A program made the position numbers and the translations under genes. Below, piece by piece: positions 43,501 through 55,682 of a stretch of 64,000 nt of DNA. The stretch lies in NCBI GenBank assembly GCA_030278955.1, contig JAOANR010000002.1:2108001-2172000 (forward strand), given 5' to 3'. Source of the DNA: Hygrophila difformis (lineage: Eukaryota; Streptophyta; Magnoliopsida; Lamiales; Acanthaceae). The first letter of the stretch is position 1. Every line of letters begins with the position of its first letter. The notes under the pieces are model-generated. The model worked only from the letters and a program-made list of their open reading frames with translations. It was not told the DNA's origin and made no database searches.

Positions 43501-44525
43501 TCTAATTATAGTGTCAAAATTCCAAAATTTTGTTAAAGATAAAATTTAACACTCATTTTCTCAAGTAGTCGTCATCGTATACTTCATCCTTGCTTTAATT
43601 AACAAATGAATGATTCATAGATTTACATTAATCTCCCAATATTTTTAAATCTCATGCCTTAACATTGACTGTAGATTTATGGCTTTAAAAATGTCCTAAC
43701 ACTTGGTTGTCCAAATTCTCTAATTTAATACAATACTCTTGAGAGCTAATTAATATAGTACTTAGGCACTTTGTTCTTTGATAATTCTCGCCGCTCATGA
43801 ATTCCCTAATTAAACCGGCTAAGTATTTTAAAATAAATTATGGTGATAAATTTCACAGCCCTACTCATATCCAATATCTTTTGATTTCAAAGCTTATAAT
43901 ACCAATTTTATTAAAAGTCAAATAGCTTGTAACTTATTAGGGCTCTAATACGTAGACATTGTTTGGGGCTAAACCTCCTATCGGAAACTCCATGGCATAT
44001 TTAGAAATTAATTATATTCGATTATTAATTAAGGATTAATGATTTAAAAATAAATATTTATTATGCTCCTGACTAAATAAATTCAAGTTCGTATTTCATA
44101 GATTAATAAGTTTTCCCTTATTAGTAAACTCTGATATTTTTAATAAACAAATTAGCTCACTATTTATATTACTCGGATTAAGTTTCACGTATTGTCGAAT
44201 CACTCTTTCCGAATTCGCTACCGAGGATTTAGATCTAAAATAACTAAATACTTATATTAGATTTCGACTATCTAGTTATAACTAATTAATACGGATTTTA
44301 AATAATTTGTAATAAAATATAACTGAACACCTATAAGTTAATTAAACATTGTTGCACTTAAAAGTTTTAATTCTTAAAGTCGTTCATAACTAGGTTTGAC
44401 TTAAATAATCTCATATCTCGAAAAGGTCCTCCTTTCATCTTCCAAAATTTAAGTTTATGAGAAATTTTGGATGTTTATTTATTAAATTTTTTAATTTCTC
44501 TTTAAAGACTTTACGGGGTGTTATA
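40502..44525 (-). repeat. LARD 5' LTR
   Basis: This 4.0-kb LTR is closely similar to the split left copy. Differences include absence of the MITE, a local duplication near 42090–42150 (GGAATGGAAACTAGAAA units) and scattered substitutions. The outer end GGGGTGTTATA is followed directly by the target duplication CAACC. Confidence 0.88.
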
Positions 44526-44658
44526 CAACCATTGCTCCTGCTCTACTATATACATGGTGGTTCATAGTGGAAATATAGAGGGAATGAAACTCATCATGTC
44601 TCCATTGGTACCACCACACAATTAATAATCTTACGAAACTCTCCCATATATATATATA
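44526..44658 (-). other. Native intron segment (middle) of the split host gene
   Basis: These 133 bp lie between the LARD target duplication (44526–44530) and the Helitron 3' end. They are unrelated to either element and read as original intron. The TATATATATA run at the right edge is the Helitron insertion site. Confidence 0.55.
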
Positions 44659-44695
44659 CTAGAACTCGTAATGCGCGCGCGACGCCGCGCGGGAC
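44659..44695 (-). terminator. Helitron 3' hairpin and CTAG terminus
   Basis: GCGCGCGC/GCGCGCGG-type self-complementary bases precede CTAG by ten to eleven bases on the − strand. In Helitrons this structure signals the end of rolling-circle strand transfer. Confidence 0.75.
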
Positions 44696-44699
44696 GGTG

Positions 44700-46306
44700 T
44701 TTGCATTATGAACGTGTTTTTGTCGACGTGTATGATATTGTTGGCCGCATAGCAGTGTTTTTGTTATCGTTGAATGTATTATATTTTTTGCAAATGTATG
44801 AATGGTGGTATGATAAACTTGGAATTCATTGATATTCTCCCTAATTTAAAAAAGAAATGCAATCATGTTAGCAGGAATGAAGAAAATAGTAGAGGGTGAC
44901 TCTTATGTGTGGAAGTGAAGCAATTTGTTGTAAAGCAACTTCAAAAACAATTTAATTGTGCATATGTGTTCTAAAATTCTCTTACTGGGGGATTGGAGCA
45001 GAGATCAATGTTGGTTTGGGTAATATTTGGCAAGGTTGTTGATCTTGGTCCATTCCAGTAAGGGTTGTCAAAGACCAGCCTGTCCAATGCCTTCTTGTTC
45101 TCCAGTTGCCTGCACAATTTCAATGTCAGTGCTTCGCCTTTGTAGAAATCATTAATAGCGATTAAGGCACCCACGATTGTTGTAAATCACATGTTATATC
45201 TTGAGCTATTTAATGTGAAAGTGGGGAAAGGAAAAGCAAACAACCCTGTTCTCATTCACTTAATCTTCAAACAGCACAGATTATAATGACCATCTATGCC
45301 TGAGGAAAGGACTTTTCGTAGCGATGCCCATTCCCAAGCAATCTGATAAAGACAAAAATCTGATGTCATAGCCATGGCCATTCCCAAGCAATCAGATTTT
45401 GCAATCAGCACAGAAAGAAACAATGTCATGTCATATTTGTTAGCCAAAAACATTAATATAGTTGAAGCACAACCATCTTATAAAAACTTAATGATATGGA
45501 GGGGAAAAAAAGGAAAAAGTTACCTTGGAATAATTTACAAGTCACGATATATACATAGAGAAATGGTGAGCAGAGTTTCTGGAACATGATAAACAAAGAA
45601 CCTGCATATGAAAGTAAAACGTGAATAAAAGTAAACATGATATCATGATGACAAGGCAGATGTTGCATAGGCAATAACTGAACTTGACTTGAAGCAAGGA
45701 AGTGAGAATGACATCCAAAGAATAGTATTAAGTGCTTTGGATTTATTGTTGTATAGGATTTCTTGCAAGTAGCAGTACATTATCTTGATCATAACCACGA
45801 AACATGAGATTGAATAAAAGAAAAATACAAGAGACATTTGAAAAACAGGGAAATAAAAAAGACAGGATTGAAGGCTTATTTCCTGAGTCTGTCAGCTTAA
45901 CTGAAGAGAGCTGCTGGCAAGTTAGGCAAGCCCCAACCCTTTCCTGGGATATACTTTCATGAGAAAAGTGTCATAGTAGTTTTTGTTTTCTCAAGAAAAT
46001 ATTATGGCAATCTTTTCGGGTGATGCAGGTGTCAAGTCACAGCTTTGCAAGGTTTCTTTTCTGAAACTTTTCTTATCGTCATTCTCGACCTCAAGCTCAA
46101 ACTCTAAAATTGCTATTCAGGTCAACATCTAGATTCCAAATTAAACTCAACTCTATTTCAATCCCAAAATCCGTTTATTCATTACATAAGCTAATTCTGA
46201 GATATGCATTGAGCAATTATTCACAACATTAATAACGAAATCAGTCACTTGCCTAATCCTGCCTCCTACAAATACATAGAAAACAGTTTTGAGCAGAACA
46301 TTTTAC
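44700..46306. other. Helitron 3' region, mostly unassigned
   Basis: One exon-like block is seen on the − strand (about 45000–45108, after an acceptor-like TTGTGCAG). It reads QLENKKALDRLVFDNPYWNG in one frame and is not recognised. A local imperfect duplication (CCATTCCCAAGCAATC) occurs at about 45328 and 45378. The rest is AT-rich intron-like DNA. It could be further captured host sequence. Confidence 0.35.
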
Positions 46307-46369
46307 CTGCCGAATATGTAAAGTCATTCCAGAGGTATTGAGCAAGGACTGAAAGAAATGCTCCACCAA
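46307..46369 (-). pseudogene. HISN5: Captured exon of imidazoleglycerol-phosphate dehydratase (2)
   Basis: This 63-bp exon reads [21 protein letters not shown], bounded by acceptor CTTTCTTACAG and donor GTAAAA. It is an extremely conserved block of imidazoleglycerol-phosphate dehydratase, a plastid enzyme of histidine synthesis that dehydrates imidazoleglycerol phosphate. It directly continues, in the same phase, the exon at 46899–46973. The remaining exons were not found in this window, so only a fragment was captured. Confidence 0.85.
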
Positions 46370-46849
46370 CTGTAAGAAAGAAATTCTTGAGCACACGATC
46401 AATATGTAGTATGAGTGATTTGGTTTAGAAAATAAATTGTTCAGGGGTGATCACCTAAAATCACTCTGATTAGCATAATGTGCTTAATGATAAGGTTTTT
46501 TTTATTGGTAAGCACAAATGTAGATATATAAAAAGCAGCATGGTGGTTGTTTTTCAACTGCCTACCAAAATTATACATAAATACTCAGTGCACCAAACAC
46601 AAAAACAATGTCATCCAAACATCCTCTCTTCTTGGTACTTATAGAAAGGAAAATCCAAAATTCAACAGTTATTCAGTCATCACTCCATTCCTACCAAGTT
46701 CAAATTAATTCATAAGTGACTTATCACATTGTCCAACTCCAATCATTATAGAGGAAAATATAACAATAAATCCTTATTTATTCAGATATCACAAAATGAC
46801 ACATTATTTTATCCACAACATAATATTCTATAATAAAAAAATAAAAATA

Positions 46850-46886
46850 AATAAATAAATAAATAAAACACACACACACACACACA
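46850..46886. repeat. Microsatellites AAAT and CA
   Basis: A short run of (AAAT)n is followed directly by about eleven CA units next to the captured exon. Confidence 0.9.
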
Positions 46887-46898
46887 TGATAACATTAC

Positions 46899-46973
46899 CT
46901 GTGTGTCATAGGTTCCCACTCTCTGTGTAGGTATCTGCCAATCATAACTCAAATGTGGCCTTCCGGATAAATC
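46899..46973 (-). pseudogene. HISN5: Captured exon of imidazoleglycerol-phosphate dehydratase (1)
   Basis: This 75-bp exon reads [19 protein letters not shown] then GTYDTQ, with acceptor GTTTTAG and donor CAG then GTAATG. Together with the exon at 46307–46369 it covers a contiguous conserved part of the dehydratase, with an intact reading frame and natural splice sites across a 529-bp intron. It lies on the Helitron's own strand, downstream of the helicase gene, a common place for captured fragments. Catalytic parts coded by other exons are missing, so no enzyme can be made. Confidence 0.85.
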
Positions 46974-48470
46974 CTAAAACATAAAAGGGGGGAAAAATTA
47001 TAAATTGAAGGATTAAAGTCGTTCAATAAAGTTGGGAATACATGTTTCAGAGGCCACAACATCGAGTCATGTCAAATAATAAGCCAATTAACAAAATGCT
47101 TCTTTCTTCTTTTTTTTTTTTGTGCACGTGCCAAGAGGCCACAGACCACCACTCTTTAGTAAAGCACCAACTTATAAATTGCTTCCCTTTATTAGATCAT
47201 TTTACTCGCATAAATAAAGAAACTGCGCTACGAAAGAAAAATAGTGTAAACTGTAATAACGAATTAAACTAATTAAATAGATAAACTTAAATAGATTCAG
47301 AATTTCCATATCTGATATCTAAAGAGCATGTATCTGAAATAATGTATCCACACCTATTGTATCCACACATATCTGATATCTAAAGAGCAGCTATCCACTC
47401 TTTGTTGTTAAGCATGGTCCAATCTGAAATAATGTGTCCACACCTATTCACAATTTCCATATCTGATATAAAGAGAGGAGATGCAGCTAAACGAAAGCCC
47501 CCCAAACAAAAAAGAACATTAAGAAATGTAATCAAGATTGCAAAATCATGATCAAAACCTGTGGGTGAAATGGCAAGCACATCTATAGCAGCATCATGAC
47601 ATAATCACTCCAAAGTACCATTACAATAAATAAAGAAAGGAATAAGAAACGAAGATTAACAACTTGTCATTGCAAAGTACAAACATTAGAGAAAATTATT
47701 TTTTGAATTCAATGCTAAACAGTAGGATGGAAAGATAAATACGTCTCATACCTCCAATGACAGAAGAATAAAAAAATCAAAAAAAATTTGAGAGCAGGTG
47801 CAATGACAGAAGCATCATAAAAATGCAGAATAAATTTTAACCCGTATACATCTAATCATAGAAGAAGAATTAAAAAAATTTAATTTTACATACCTCCACT
47901 TACTTTATAGCTGAGACTGAATTAGACATGAGCTTGGCCTAAAGCAGCGTTTCATATGCATAGTACATACTGAGGCACGTAGAAGGGACTGAAGTAGACA
48001 TGAGTAATTGAAGAAACATTATTGGATGTAAAGGAATTAATGAGTGACATATTACAAGAACAATAACTGTATAAATATTAGGGGATTACAACTAATGGTA
48101 ATGATCATCTCAGACTTTTGCATAATGAAATTTTGAGGAGACAATTTGCATAGTGCCGGATTCTTGCAACAAAATAAATATCTCATGAAATATGGGAATA
48201 CTCACAAACATTCTTGCAACAGGATAGATATCAGAAGGAAATACTGGGCTATTCTGTAGCCTGCAGCATATCCAGTACATTCTGTATGCGGAAAATGGGT
48301 GCAAGTTCCTCTTCTCCAGTACATGAAACCTACAAGTTTTACGTCCATCAGATCATGTATGAAAATGGAATAAATTATACAAGCTTAAACTACAAAGCAT
48401 GTGACATATTATGTATGAATTATACATGGAATACTACACAGGTGACCCTCGTGAGTCGATTTCAGACCAA
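46974..48470. other. Helitron interval between captured exons and helicase gene
   Basis: AT-rich and intron-like. Near 48230–48330 (− strand) is a short open stretch containing SDIYPVARMFVSIPIF that is not recognised. Nothing else is supported. Confidence 0.35.
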
Positions 48471-51400
48471 TTAGTTTTTAACACCTGCCGCCTGTAAAAG
48501 TTCTTGATAAACAATATTTCGGGTCCATTCAACAAAAACATTTCCTTGTGCGACGATTTGATCAGGTGGACGAATCGTTATGTATAGAGTATCAAATGAG
48601 CGTGCACGAGACAAAGCGACATATAATTGGCCATGCATGAAAACAGGTTCTTTAATGAATACACCGACATGTTGTAATGTTTGGCCTTGTGATTTATTTA
48701 TTGTCATAGGGAAGCACAATTTAACTGGGAATTGAATTCGAGTGAATTCAATAGATGTTTTATTCGTTTCTTTTGGTATAAGGGGTATTCTAGGTATGAA
48801 ACACGTTGTGCCAGAACATGGGCCAGTAATGATCTCAGCTTCAAGAAGATTATTTGACATGTGCTTACAGATAAGTCTGGTTCCATTTGATAGTCCGTTT
48901 GATGGGGATAGATTTCGTAACAACATTATTGGGACACCTTTCTTTAGGGTAAGGATATGAGGAAGCATTCCATTAGGAGTTATCGTACTAAGCAAATCTT
49001 CATAATGAGCTTGTTGAGTTGGATCTTTAGTTTTATTCCTTGAAATAAATGTCATTATCTCACCAGGGATTTGATCTAAGATAACAGCATTAATGTGGTC
49101 AACAATTTCGTTTGTAGTTGTAAGAATAGATCGCGATACAAAGGCCTCATTAGAAGGAAATTGGAGTATATGAGAGGGATATATTTTTTCAATTAATGCA
49201 CGAATGTTATCATCCTGAAATGGAATTAAATTATTACGAGGAATCTGGACTTCACCATCAGCTGAGTTTAGGCATGTATTGTTCCCTATACCATCAAGAA
49301 ATGTTGCAAAAGCATGGTCATTTTGCGCACGCATATTTTTTTTTAGATGAAACTTTTGAGCAGCCTGAAACAAATTTGACGAGACAACGCTGACCTCAAT
49401 GTAAATGTCTTTCGTAGCGTTCGGTATGACTGGGGTGATCTGTCTAAAATCACCACCAAATATGACAACTTTTCCACCAAAAGGCTCTACAACATCGGTG
49501 ATATCTCTTAAAGTATAGTCCAATGCCTCAATAAGCTCCTTGCGTGACATAGAAATTTCATCCCAAATAATCAATGCAATTTCTCTCAAATGTGTTGCTA
49601 AGTTTGATTGTTTTGATATGCTACATGATTTATGTTCAAGTATATCTAATGGTAATTTAAACTTTGAATGTGCTGTTTGTCCGTTTGGTAGTAAAGAAGC
49701 TGCAACACCAGATGATGCTACAGCAGCTGAAATTAAATTCGATCTATGGGCATAACCGAGAATAGTATTATACAAATATGTTTTCCCGGTGCCAGCTGGG
49801 CCATCAATGAAACATACAAAAGGCAATTGTTTTTCTAACTTTTCTGCAACAATTTGGAAAATTTGATATTGCTCTTCATTCAAAGTGTTTGGTAATGGGA
49901 GGGTATCATATAACGAAGAATGTGTGAAAGAAGCATATTCAAAAATATTCTCATTTGTATTTGATATTGGATCATTATTTACTATAATGTCAAAGTATGC
50001 TAAAGTGTTTCCAGTTGCAGAAAGATGTTTATTAACATTCATTGCAGCCTGCACTTCAATATATATGTCAGCAACATTAGTAGTAGATGATACAGTAGTA
50101 GTACAAAATTCATAGAATTGATTCCATAGATTTTGAGGTTCAGAAGGACTACAAAACATGAGGAGTGTTGCAAAGAGTTGGGAGAATGAATTTGGAAGCT
50201 GGAACTGTGATGCTTCAGTTAGGCAATCAATGATTGCTGTGTCACTTTCTAGCAAACCCAGGGCCACACATGCAGCTCGAAAACTTTCATATAGCACACC
50301 ATTAACAGTTGCAATGTCATCAAATGATGTTGGACCCCGACGGTTTTGTAAAAGGATTCGGAGATAATATCTTTCATTTTCATTTGGGCGTGCAGTGACA
50401 ATACGTCCCACTACAATTCCTTGCTTTCTTTTATACCATTCTTTGTTTCTTGAATGCCATACGAAATATTCTGGAAAATCTTTGTATAAAAGGTTTTTAT
50501 CTTTGGCAAAACTATCTTCCCTATTCATGCGGAAGAAATCTGTAAGCATCGTACGTTGTGCTTGACTGTTTTCTACTATACTTTCAATAGAAGCAGTTGT
50601 ACAGAAAGTTGTGTACTGGTAATTTGGCAAGTGTAGTTGAAGTGATATAACAGCAGGGCGCATTTCATTCATGAGGAACCCAAAAATACGCCAGGATGCC
50701 TCAGGGGGGCAACCCGACGACCTGTTTGGAATGCAGTAATTTCATCAATTTGTTCAGATTGCTCAGACCCACGCACAGAAAAAGCAATACGATCATGGCT
50801 TTTGTACACATATTTATATAAATATTTGACTAATTTAATTGAAGAACAAATTTCAACATTTATATGGCAATCAAATTTTGACAGCAAGTATGGGTTATAA
50901 GGCACAATCCATCTATTGTCCAATAATCGATTGCGTGAAAACACAACTAACCCATCATTTCGCCTACGATAAAAAGGATATCCATTAGAGGCATGTGTTG
51001 TAAGATCATTAAATTCTTTAGGGTAATGGTTTTTACATTTTCCATCCCGCATACAAACATTGCTTGGATTGTCTGTTCCACAGGGGCCATGAAGCATATG
51101 TTTGGTAACTAATTCATGTAGATATTTTGTGAAGTAGGATTGGGAAGTTCAGCAGAAATGAAATCATCATATTGTGAATGATCGTCCATTTTATCTTCAG
51201 GATGCATGATTAATAATATGTGAGCATGTGGCAAGCCTCTTTTCTGGAATTCAACGACATACGAGTAAGCACAGACATGGCCCAATACATGTTCTTTGAA
51301 CAGTTCATTTTGAAGCTCTTGAAGTTTCACACGAAAGATGCGGGAAGTGAGGTCGGGCCGGTTAGTGCAATTCTCATTTTGAGAAAGATGTTGTGTAATT

Positions 51401-53347
51401 TCAGGCCATTGGGGATTACATGTCATTGTAATGAAGAAGTCAGGTTTCCCGAATTTTTGAACAAGAGCCATCGAATCCATATAACGACGGTGTATATCAC
51501 GAGGACCACCAATAAAAGAAGAGGGTAGCACAATTGGTTTTCCAATTTGATTAAGATCATCTATCCCTTGTAGATTGAAAGCATCTTGAATTCCTTGTAT
51601 GGTCTCAATTCTTTGGATTTTTTGATTTTGTTCTGATCTGAAAAAGTCAAGGCGTTGCGTTTCAATTTTGATATATTGGTCAACAATATATTGCTGGAAT
51701 AAACGGCCGGTGTTTAGCAGGATGCCTGGCACTGATGGGCGGATCTGTAGCCGGTATGCATAATACTCATGAATTGAGACATGGCTTTCATCCATGCGCC
51801 TTTGCCTTTTCTGAAGCGCTGGAGGAAAGGGTAAATGAATGGTATTAAGGCAAGAATAGAAATCATGCAAAGATAATAAAGTAAAGGAGTTTAAAGAGCA
51901 TACGTTGTTCCCGTATGTGAAGAGATGGTTCATGTAGATTGGCAAAAAGATTTTCAGCTGTTGCAGTAGCAGCATGAGTAGGCGCATAAGGTTTGCGCTT
52001 AACAATGCCTGGTTGCCAACCTGGCTGGCCATATGGATGGATGAAAGGGTATTGAACAGGATCATATGCAAAAGAGTAATACGACACTTTCTTCGGAGGG
52101 CCATCGAATGGGTAAACTTGTATATCCCGAACTAAATCAGCATCAGTTGATTGTCCATCTTGCCATATAGCAGAGATATCATCCACAGTTGGAAGGTTAT
52201 AGACTCGTTTGTCCAATCGCGTAGATGTTTTTAAGAAGATTTTATATTCATTAAGGCATGGAATTTGATGAAGTTGTCTAAAGAATCTTGCATAAGGATT
52301 TGATTCTGTAACATTTATTAGGAGAGCAAGAAGCTCCTTGTCTAGCTTTGGATTATCATTGATTCGTCTGTCCAGTTCAATTCCAGCATCATGAAAATAA
52401 AGTTGAAGATTTTTTGGCGTGTCTGAAGCTGAGAATAAGGAATTAATGAAGTGGTGCATCATTCCATTCACACGGAATACATACACATTTTGTTCGTTTC
52501 GTTGCAGAGCAACATCATATTTGACGCCCAAAGTTGAGAAAGAGAATGAATTGTTGTATGTACGTATATATCTCAGGAAATGATCGGATAGTGCATGTCT
52601 TCCAAGGAAAAGCTCTTCAAGAATAGGATGTGTTAGTAATGGATCCAAATAAAAAGTTCCAAATGCACAACAAAATCCTTTTGACTCGCCGTTGAAAATT
52701 AATGCACCGCATTGATTGCAAATGGTGGGCGATGGAGGTGCCCAAGGTGAATTCAGAATTTTTTTCCTACGCACCTGTGGGAGTTCTGATGTACATTGCC
52801 CACGGCTCCTTCGTATCTGGCTGTTCCTGGATTGTTCACCGTAATACACTCCTGCTCCATCTAAAGTCTGTTGTTGGGGTGCTTCAGATCCACGGGTCGT
52901 GGCGCGCTGCTGACTACTACTGGGTTCACCCTGTTCGACATGGCTCTGCGAGCATAAATTTACGAACAGTAAAAATCACCAATAACCAATACCTGGCAAT
53001 TTCATGAAGCAGTTTAACTTTTAAGCGATATACAATATAAATGAAGCCTGTTAATTGTAAAAATGCCACTGAAACAACAGCCCATTTAAAAGCTTCGTGA
53101 TGGGCAATGCCACTGAAACAACAACCCATTAATTGTATTGCCTTATAATTTTTATAACGATAATCTAGCAACGCCACGATGCCAAATACTATAAAGTGCA
53201 GCTTCCGAAGGAGCAACATTAATATTGCACCTGTGGTTGGGCTACCTTTGAAGGACGATTAGACCTACGGTAATTGCGGTTATTGGCTGCAGCAGGTGGT
53301 TGTGTGGCCCCTTCCTCAATTGCCTATCATTATGAGAGGGCGAAAAC

Positions 53348-53384
<37 letters not shown>

Positions 53385-53871
53385 GTAATAATCAAGTAAT
53401 TGGAAACAATTTAAATATTGGCGACACATGCCTCATTTTCTGTTGATTGGGGAAAAAAGAGTACATAAGTAAATACTTAGAATAAAAACAACCTTATTGA
53501 AAAGGATAAAATTGGAAAATATAGTTTGACAGCCCTAAATCCGAGAGGTGTTTATATATTCGAAGCAATGTAAATATGGTTTCACTTGCCTGTGCCTGCG
53601 GTGATGCAATACGATGAGCAATCAAGTGGGGCTGCTGGGTACTGGTTTCTTCAGTAATGGCCTGTGGTTTAGGAGGCGATGTGCAGCGACTGTCAATACG
53701 TTGTCGGTAACGGCTGGAAGGTGCATTTTCTACTGTCGCAGATGTGTCCATAGACTGATGGAATGCGTCGCCTGCTTGAGAGCGTCTGCGCAAGATGCGT
53801 TGATGTCGAATATTGCATCCAAGTACCGGTGATTTGTGTTGTTGGGATGTTGGGGAGCCCTCCTCACTCAT
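48471..53871 (-). pseudogene. Helitron Rep/PIF1-helicase transposase, four exons, two single-base frameshifts
   Basis: This is the enzyme for rolling-circle transposition. Inferred exons: 53871–53590 (MSEEGSPTSQQ; the next intron has a GC donor, CAG then GCAAGT), 53323–53231, 52945–51904 and 51818–48471. Exon 3 has a zinc-ribbon-like CNQCGALIF…CCAFG segment and DPVQYPFIHPYGQPGW. Exon 4 has the Rep domain with the HUH motif GLPHAHILLIM (around 51205–51237) and the two-tyrosine block KYLYKYVYKSHDR (around 50800–50840). The helicase with Walker A GPAGTGKT (around 49780–49805), LIIWDEISM and the final GQLYVALSRARS follows. One frame break lies near 51115. Another near 50707 is a C run one base short. 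The helicase frame 48471–50672 is otherwise open for 733 codons, so inactivation looks recent. Confidence 0.92.
53349..53395. repeat. AAT microsatellite
   Basis: About 15 AAT units in a row, with one G interruption near the end, lie in the inferred second-to-first exon intron of the Helitron gene. Confidence 0.9.
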
Positions 53872-54731
53872 CTTCCCTTTTAAAAACCTCCTGGAAGACA
53901 AGGACAAGGCTAATAAGTTCCGTATACAAACAACATACCAAAAGCACAAGTGGGAAGACAAGTGTAAATCTAAGTGCCAAATTAGTGCACTGGTCAGGTA
54001 TAAAAACCTCCTGCAATACATGCCATAAAATGCACTGGCCATCGTGAAGGACAAGGCTAATAAGTGCCATATACAAATAATATACGATGAGCACAAGTGG
54101 GAACACATGCGTAAATCTAAGGGCGAAATGAGGTTACGTTCGATTAAAACAAAAAGCAGCATGTAAGTGACAAATATCGCACGCAGTTCACTCCCTTTCT
54201 GTTGAATGTTTACTGTAACATGACAACAAATACGAGCAAATAGAGTAATGCAGTTTAAAAATAAAATTAAAACAACAGACGGTACTCAATTTATTTTATT
54301 TAAGGCAACTGAAATAATTGATAGATCAGAAAGTCATAATACAGGATCATGATTCATGATCAATGTATTTGTACCCCACACAATAATTGTGGGAATAATA
54401 GTATGATTACTCAGACACTTTACCCGCTCCATCTTGCACAGATTTCTCTTTCTTTCTTTTTCCTTTAAAAAAATTAAATTAAATGATTCACCTCAGTCCA
54501 CTTGGGTTCATTGCTAAATGAAAGCACCCAAATTTACACATTTACTAATTTGGTGGAATTTTTATCCATCAAGAAAAATCTAGAGAATAACTCAGAGCTT
54601 TCCTCTTCCACTCCTTTTGCTGTCTGATAATTACAGTCCACAGCTGTAAAGACCACAATAAACCTACCATCTATCTACATATATATAGAAAAAAAAAATA
54701 ACACACATACAATATTCTAATCCGTGGGCTT
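53872..54731. other. Helitron region upstream of the transposase
   Basis: It probably contains the promoter and 5' leader of the transposase gene. Two related segments of about 90–100 bp (53880–54000 and 54003–54125, sharing AAGGACAAGGCTAATAAGT and ACAAGTGGGAA) show a partial tandem duplication. Confidence 0.5.
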
Positions 54732-55682
54732 TGCAAGAAGGAATTGTTATCCTCTGCTCGTCAAGCAGTGGCTGAGCTATCACTGAAGGGCTGCGAGCCA
54801 AACGTAATAACCTATACTATTTAGATTGATGGTTTCTGTAAGAAAGGGCTGTTAAAAGAAGCTGAAGGGATAATAGCCGAGATGTTCAAGAAAGGTATTC
54901 ACCTAAATACAGTAGTATATAATTGTCTAATCTCTGCTTTATGCAAAGATGGACAAATACATGAGGCATTGAATCTGTTTCGAACCATGCGGACTGAAGG
55001 ATGTAAAGCTGATGTATTTACCTTTAATTCCTTGATACATGGGCTAACAAAGATGGATAAGATGGGCGAGGCTATAAGCATGTATCAAGATATGTTCCTG
55101 GATGGAGTTATAGCTAATACTGTAACCCACAACACTCTGATTCATGCTTTTCTGAAGAGAAGGGCAATAGAAGAAGCATTTAATCTTGTAAATGATATGC
55201 TGTTCAGGGGATGCACTCTCGATGAGTTCACTTATACCGGCCTTATAAAAGCACTTTGTGAAGACGGAGCTGTTGAAAAGGCTATGGGCCTCTTCGAAGA
55301 AATGATGAGCAAGGGACTTGGTGCTAATAACTTCTCTTGCAATTTATTGATCAGTACTTTATGCAGAGCTGGAAGGATACAAAATGCACTCGACTTTCTT
55401 AAAGAGATGATTTACAGAGGTCTGAAACCAGACATTGTCGCCTATAACAACCTTATAAGTGGTTTATGCAAGATGGAGAGGATCCAAGAAGCTCGTAACT
55501 TGTTCAGCAAATTGAAAACTGAAGGCATCCATCCAGATGCCTTCACTTATAACATCTTGATTGGCTATTATTGTAAAGCAGGCTCTCTCGAGGAAGCCTT
55601 CGCATTTCTTGACAGAGGAGTGGCCGATGGGCTCACACCCAATTCCGTAACATGGTGGATTCTAGTAAGATGTCTGAGGTAA
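54732..55682 (+). pseudogene. Truncated P-class pentatricopeptide repeat gene
   Basis: PPR proteins bind organellar RNA. About eight 35-residue repeats are visible, for example VVYNCLISALCKDGQIHEA, AYNNLISGLCKMERIQEA and FTYNILIGYYCKAGSLEEA. The C-terminus ends NSVTWWILVRCLR with a natural-looking stop. The N-terminal half, including any targeting peptide, is absent. An in-frame stop (TAG, near 54822, after VITYTI) lies before the first ATG of the open part (54882–55682, 266 codons). It points opposite to the Helitron gene. With the 5' Helitron end at 56491 it is a captured fragment; if the end were near 54688 it would be an independent relic. Confidence 0.85.

Larger units (their letters stand above)
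11513..44525 (-). mobile_element. Non-coding LTR retrotransposon derivative (LARD-like), with nested insertions
   Basis: The borders are defined by two 4-kb direct LTRs (11513–11760 plus 31178–35068, and 40502–44525) and a 5-bp target duplication CAACC on both sides. On the − strand the 5' LTR (right) is followed two to three bases later by TGGTATCAGAGC, the initiator tRNA-Met primer site. The 3' LTR (left copy) is preceded by an AAGGAGAGTAGAC purine tract. The internal DNA, once the nested element is removed, is about 2.4 kb and has no gag or pol. A conserved CTTCG…CGAAG plus purine-tract block before the 3' LTR is typical of Tekay/Del chromoviruses, so it probably depended on such a relative. 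An Athila element, a MITE and an X-family element are inserted in it. Confidence 0.8.

Noticed and set aside
44971..45174. 67-codon − strand frame near the Helitron 3' end
   Set aside because: Part of it may be a captured exon, but no family could be named and the ends do not look like a complete gene. Mentioned only as exon-like.
54680..54700. Alternative Helitron 5' end TCTATATATATG
   Set aside because: It is preceded by T rather than A and lies in a T run. The end at 56491 fits the A/T insertion rule better, although the choice is not certain.
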